DNA from: Methylicorpusculum sp.
GTDB taxonomy: Bacteria; Pseudomonadota; Gammaproteobacteria; Methylococcales; Methylomonadaceae
Assembly: GCF_030651835.1 (NCBI RefSeq)
Contig: NZ_JAUSBX010000150.1
Coordinates: 1 to 50,673, forward strand
Direction: 5' to 3'
DNA: 50,673 nt
Position numbers and translations under genes: made by a program
Shown: piece by piece, positions 47,731-50,673 of the stretch
Position numbering within the stretch: the first letter of the stretch is position 1
Layout of the letters: each line of letters starts with the position of its first letter
The notes under the pieces: generated by a model
What the model was told of the DNA's origin: nothing
What the model saw: only the letters and a program-made list of their open reading frames with translations
Database searches by the model: none

Positions 47731-48140
47731 TGCAGCGGTGTCCCTGTTGTAATGCCCGCTTGAGCGGGGATTCCCTCTGTTCCCGCTGTGGCGCCGATCT
47801 GGGCCGAGTCATGGGCTGCGAACGGTTAGCAGGGGAGTGGTTGTCTACCGCGTGGCAGATGATGTGTGCGAATAAACCGGATGTTGCCGTACAAGCGCTC
47901 AACCGGTCATTAAGTTTAAAACAGACCCGGGCGGCTCAGGTTTTTCGGCAATTTTTAGTCCACCATCAATACCGGGCGCTCTATGAGGGTCTGGCTCAAC
48001 AGGACTGGCAAAACGCACGCCAAACGCTTGCCGTTTTACGCGCATTGCATGGCGACAATGAAGCCCTTTCAAGATTTCAGGATTTGATTGATTATTTATC
48101 GGTCGGGGATGCGGGGGCTTTGCAGGATTGGCAAGGTTGA
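47730..48140 (+). CDS. Zinc-ribbon plus helical-repeat protein, last gene of the Hsp70 operon
   Basis: This is a 136-aa protein. The N terminus MQRCPCCNARLSGDSLCSRC has two CXXC knuckles (Cys4/7, Cys17/20), a zinc ribbon. The rest is helical with TPR-like segments (DVAVQALNRSLSLKQTRAAQ, YEGLAQQDWQNARQTLAVL). It overlaps the Hsp70 stop by one base, so it is translationally coupled. Zinc ribbons occur in class I DnaJ proteins; this may be a separated client-binding or docking part, by inference. Confidence 0.78.
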   Translation: MQRCPCCNARLSGDSLCSRCGADLGRVMGCERLAGEWLSTAWQMMCANKPDVAVQALNRSLSLKQTRAAQVFRQFLVHHQYRALYEGLAQQDWQNARQTLAVLRALHGDNEALSRFQDLIDYLSVGDAGALQDWQG

Positions 48141-48848
48141 GCATCGGTATAAAACTCTCCGAAATTCCAGCTCCACATTCTGCATGATATATGACCGGCA
48201 GACGGTTTTAAGGTCACATAGTGATCCTGGATCCTATTTCTACGCCTTAACATCTGTTGTTCTTGCGCTCTGATGGAATAACGGTTCGAGGGGAATATCC
48301 AAAATGAAACATAAATAGAGCCGTTGAAAACTGTCCGCCTTCTTAATTCTACTTTGTCAGATTACACATACACTCGTCATCCCCGCCGGGAGCGGGGATC
48401 CAGTGCCAGGGACGGTAAGCTTAACGCCATCCATGGCGTCTGGATTCGCTTACGCGGTCTAACGGCTCCGGCAATCCCTGCCGGAATGACGATTCTGAAT
48501 GGTGCGTTCATTGAATATGACAAAGTTGAACTAAAATTGCGGTTTCCTAATGCGTCTGTCCTGATGGTATTGACTTTAATCGGCATGCTTTTGGTTGTTT
48601 ATTCGAATGGGTGTTCAAATAAGGTGGTACCCTTCAGGAACATTGTGTGTATTTAAGCCGATTCCGGAATTGCACTAATAAATACTGGATATGTTTAGCG
48701 CAGTGGGTCTAACAAGCCCTTTCAAGAAACTTTGTAATTGTTCAGCAAGTCAACAAAACGAAGGTGATGAAGCCGGGTTGGTTGGTCCTCGGAAAGCTTA
48801 GTCCACGCTGAATTATTACGAAACTTTTACACTATCAGGAGAAACGTC
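48141..48848 (+). other. 708-base intergenic region with an R3 hairpin repeat
   Basis: The R3 repeat occupies 48375-48491. I see no gene with an RBS and no strong terminator for the Hsp70 operon in the first 100 bases. A frame at 48324-48656 crosses the repeat and is not protein-like. CAGGAG just before 48849 belongs to the next gene. Confidence 0.55.
48375..48491 (+). repeat. Hairpin repeat R3, copy 2
   Basis: It begins CGTCATCCCCGCCGGGAGCG and ends GCAATCCCTGCCGGAATGACG, giving CGTCAT...ATGACG inverted ends. Internal CCATGGCG and GATCCAG segments match the common GTCATTCCGGC family. Other copies are at 31462 and 50367. Confidence 0.8.
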
Positions 48849-49505
48849 GTGATTACATTATATGGTTTTGCCATCAGCAATTATTACAATAAAATCAAGT
48901 TCGCTTTGCTGGAAAAAGAGATTGCTTTTGTGGAGGAATTTGTAGCGCCCAGCCAGGACGAAGCGTTGTTGAAGATGTCGCCGTTGGGCAAGATTCCGTT
49001 TATCAAAACAGAGCAGGGTTATTTGTCAGAGTCCCAGGCGATTTTGGAATTTCTGGAAGATTATTTTCCTGAGAAGTCGCTTTATCCAGTGGCTGCTTAT
49101 GAGAGAGCCAAATGCCGGGAGCTCATACAACATATTGAATTAAATGTGGAGTTGCAGGCGCGAAGGCTTTACGGTGAAGCGCTTTTTGGAGGCACCGCCT
49201 CGGATGAAACAAAAGCGGAAGTTAAAGCCAAAGTCGAGGCCGGTTTAAATGGCTTGGTTAAGCTGATGAAGCTGACGCCTTATGCCTTGGGTGATCAATT
49301 CAGCGCGGCCGATGTGGTGGCGTGGCCGCATTTGCAACTGGTTTCATTTGCTACCCAGAAGGTCTATGGACAGGACCTGGTTGCCGCGCACGTCCCAGGA
49401 ATTGAGGCGTATATCCACGCTGTGGAAAGTCGCCCGCACGCGCAAGTGGTCAGCAAAGACAGGGCCGCGGCTTTGGCTCAGTTTTTCGCGCAAACAGCAA
49501 AGTAG
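48849..49505 (+). CDS. Glutathione S-transferase family protein
   Basis: This is a 218-aa GST starting at GTG 48849 after CAGGAGAAAC. The thioredoxin-like N-terminal domain has LYGFAISNYYNKIKFALLEK, SPLGKIPFIKTEQGYLSESQ (cis-proline and the glutathione-binding ESQ) and the C-terminal helical domain has YALGDQFSAADVVAWPHL. The substrate is unknown. Transcribed alone or with the following gene, 54 bases away. Confidence 0.93.
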   Translation: MITLYGFAISNYYNKIKFALLEKEIAFVEEFVAPSQDEALLKMSPLGKIPFIKTEQGYLSESQAILEFLEDYFPEKSLYPVAAYERAKCRELIQHIELNVELQARRLYGEALFGGTASDETKAEVKAKVEAGLNGLVKLMKLTPYALGDQFSAADVVAWPHLQLVSFATQKVYGQDLVAAHVPGIEAYIHAVESRPHAQVVSKDRAAALAQFFAQTAK

Positions 49506-49559
49506 TTTGAATGGTGTATAAGCGTGAGCTTAAATCCCATTGATTTTTAGGATCAAGTA

Positions 49560-50204
49560 ATGAAACAAAACCGATTTTCAGGTCAGCCCTTCACGTTGGC
49601 TTTATGGCTGATCTTTTTTTTAGTTCCTGTCAATGTGCAGGCAGAACTCAATGCTTGGACGTATCAACAGGAAAAAGACCGGTTAACCAACCTTGCCTAT
49701 AGCTTTGTGAGGTCGCCTATGCCTCAGCGCGGCTTATACGACAACATCAGGCTGGAAATTATGTGCAAGCAAAACAAACTGCAATTTGTAGTGGATGGCA
49801 ATGCCCTGATCGCGTCGCAAAACCGGCCTTTTGAGATGGATTATCAGATAGACCGGCGTTCACCTGTTGCCCTTAAAATGAATACATTTAATGACTCCAA
49901 GCAACGAGGCTATACGGATGAAAATGTAACGAGCATTATTACTGATATGTTATCCGGCCAGGCTATCTTTGTTCGCATAACCACGATGATCAAAAAAGTT
50001 CTGACGGGTTCAATCAGTTTAAACGGTGCAGAAGGTCCCATCAAAAAGGTGCTGTCTGATTGCGGTATCTCGGAATTAACACCACAAAAAGCAGCCGATG
50101 ATTATTCGAAGGCTCAGTTTGAAGAAGACTACGGTAAATTGACCGTTGAAAAGCAGCAGCAAGTACTGCAGAGACTAAAAGTGATTATGCAGGAATTGAA
50201 ATAG
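49560..50204 (+). CDS. Secreted protein of unknown function
   Basis: This is a 214-aa protein with a signal peptide (hydrophobic FTLALWLIFFLVPVNVQA then ELNAW, predicted cleavage after VQA). The mature part has two Cys (about residues 70 and 170) that may form a disulfide, and a charged helical C terminus. No domain was recognised. It follows the GST gene by 54 bases. Confidence 0.7.
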   Translation: MKQNRFSGQPFTLALWLIFFLVPVNVQAELNAWTYQQEKDRLTNLAYSFVRSPMPQRGLYDNIRLEIMCKQNKLQFVVDGNALIASQNRPFEMDYQIDRRSPVALKMNTFNDSKQRGYTDENVTSIITDMLSGQAIFVRITTMIKKVLTGSISLNGAEGPIKKVLSDCGISELTPQKAADDYSKAQFEEDYGKLTVEKQQQVLQRLKVIMQELK

Positions 50205-50259
50205 CGTTTTACCAGCTCAACAGTTCAGGATGGGGCTGTCGAGAATGGTCGTGAACCCC

Positions 50260-50332
50260 TCTCTTTAGCTCTCTGCAACCGCCCTGTTGCAGAGGTCTTT
50301 TCATTCAAGTTCCTACATTCAATAAAATTCCT
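50260..50332 (-). repeat. Interspersed repeat R1, copy C (degenerate)
   Basis: TAGCTCTCTGCAACC, CCTGTTGCAGAGG, TCTTTTCATTCAAG and CCTACATTCAATAAAA match the reverse complement of copy B. The 5' half (TIR side) is missing. Confidence 0.65.
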
Positions 50333-50366
50333 GATTAGCAAGCTGTTTTAGCTAAATCCATAAGCC

Positions 50367-50458
50367 CGACATGCCCGAAACGGGCATCCAGTGCCATGGA
50401 TGGTCTGCTTCGAGCTATTCAGGGGGGCCGGATTTCGGCAATCCCTACCGAAATGACG
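50367..50458 (+). repeat. Hairpin repeat R3, copy 3
   Basis: CGACATGCCCGAAACGGGCATCC and CGGCAATCCCTACCGAAATGACG (given as arms) follow the R3 plan, with CCATGGATGG in the middle. Ends are less well paired than in copy 2. Confidence 0.7.
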
Positions 50459-50543
50459 CGGTCGGCTTCGGAAAAAGAGCTAGAGCTGAAACATCTTTAT
50501 AATCAGGATAAAATTTGAGGGGTGAGCAAATACAAAAAAGATG

Positions 50544-50673
50544 GTATCTGCTCACCCCTTCCCATTTTATTGGGTGTAGGTGCTTGATTTCAAAGGACGC
50601 ATGAATACATCCTTGTAGCTCTCTGCAACATCCCTGTTGCAGAAGCCTTTTCAATCAATCACCTACACCTTCT
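50544..50673 (-). repeat. Interspersed repeat R1, copy D (cut by window end)
   Basis: From GTATCTGCTCACCCC to the window end it is nearly identical to the reverse complement of copy B, including TTGATTTCAAAGGACGCAT and CTCTGCAACATCCCTGTTGCAG. GGGGTGAGCAAATAC (50519-50533) just before it is an inverted copy of its own end. Confidence 0.8.

Larger units (their letters stand above)
50205..50673 (+). other. Gene-free region at window end, filled with repeats
   Basis: It contains two R1 copies (50260-50332 degenerate, 50544-end) and one R3 copy (50367-50458). No gene is supported. Confidence 0.65.

Noticed and set aside
48324-48656. 110-aa open frame after the Hsp70 operon
   Set aside because: It runs through an R3 hairpin repeat, and no RBS or conserved pattern was seen.

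Overview
The window looks like chromosome of a gammaproteobacterium. The first 13.6 kb is a textbook S10-spc-alpha ribosomal super-operon in gammaproteobacterial order (end of tuf, then rpsJ to rplQ with secY, rpmJ and rpoA inside). It is followed by an Azotobacter-type 7Fe ferredoxin, an Fe superoxide dismutase, molybdopterin genes and ilvB-ilvH-ilvC. The mixture resembles a Methylococcales-type methanotroph, but no methane-oxidation gene is present, so that placement is inference only. No rRNA, tRNA or CRISPR array was seen.

Layout. (1) 1-13.6 kb: about 30 translation, secretion and transcription genes on the + strand, tightly spaced, closed by a perfect 17-bp-stem terminator that probably also serves the converging ferredoxin gene. 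These genes are AT-rich and use AGA arginine codons freely. (2) 13.6-20.1 kb: fdxA, a TPR lipoprotein-like or periplasmic protein, a CYTH phosphatase-like protein, sodB, a moaC/TupB-like permease pair facing moaD-moaE, a DUF2797 protein and an isocitrate-lyase/PEP-mutase family enzyme. (3) 20.4-23.8 kb: acetolactate synthase (ilvB, ilvH) and ketol-acid reductoisomerase (ilvC). (4) 24-31 kb: a membrane protein, an EAL phosphodiesterase, an iron-ADH-family enzyme next to an LsrG-like monooxygenase, a DUF389 membrane protein and a type III glutamine synthetase. (5) 31.9-35.8 kb (- strand): a two-gene unit of DUF1837 nuclease plus large SF2 helicase that matches the Hachiman (HamAB) anti-phage architecture. 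(6) 36.2-41.9 kb (- strand): a type I secretion-like operon (ABC exporter, HlyD adaptor, TolC-family lipoprotein, small Cys-rich membrane protein) whose ATPase domain has lost most catalytic motifs. (7) 42.5-48.1 kb (+ strand): a compact five-gene accessory Hsp70 operon (835-aa helical-repeat protein, J-like protein without the HPD histidine, GrpE-like, DnaK/HscC-like, zinc-ribbon protein). (8) 48.8-50.2 kb: a glutathione S-transferase and a secreted protein of unknown function.

The gaps in the second half hold at least four families of short palindromic repeats. Two behave like MITEs. One of these has 18-bp terminal inverted repeats and 9-bp target duplications at two separate loci, which is direct evidence of transposition. 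The other occurs four times, and one copy shows a 21-bp deletion between direct repeats.

The best candidate for a poorly described system is the accessory Hsp70 operon. The secretion operon with the degenerate ATPase is second. The Hachiman-like pair is a known type of defence system.
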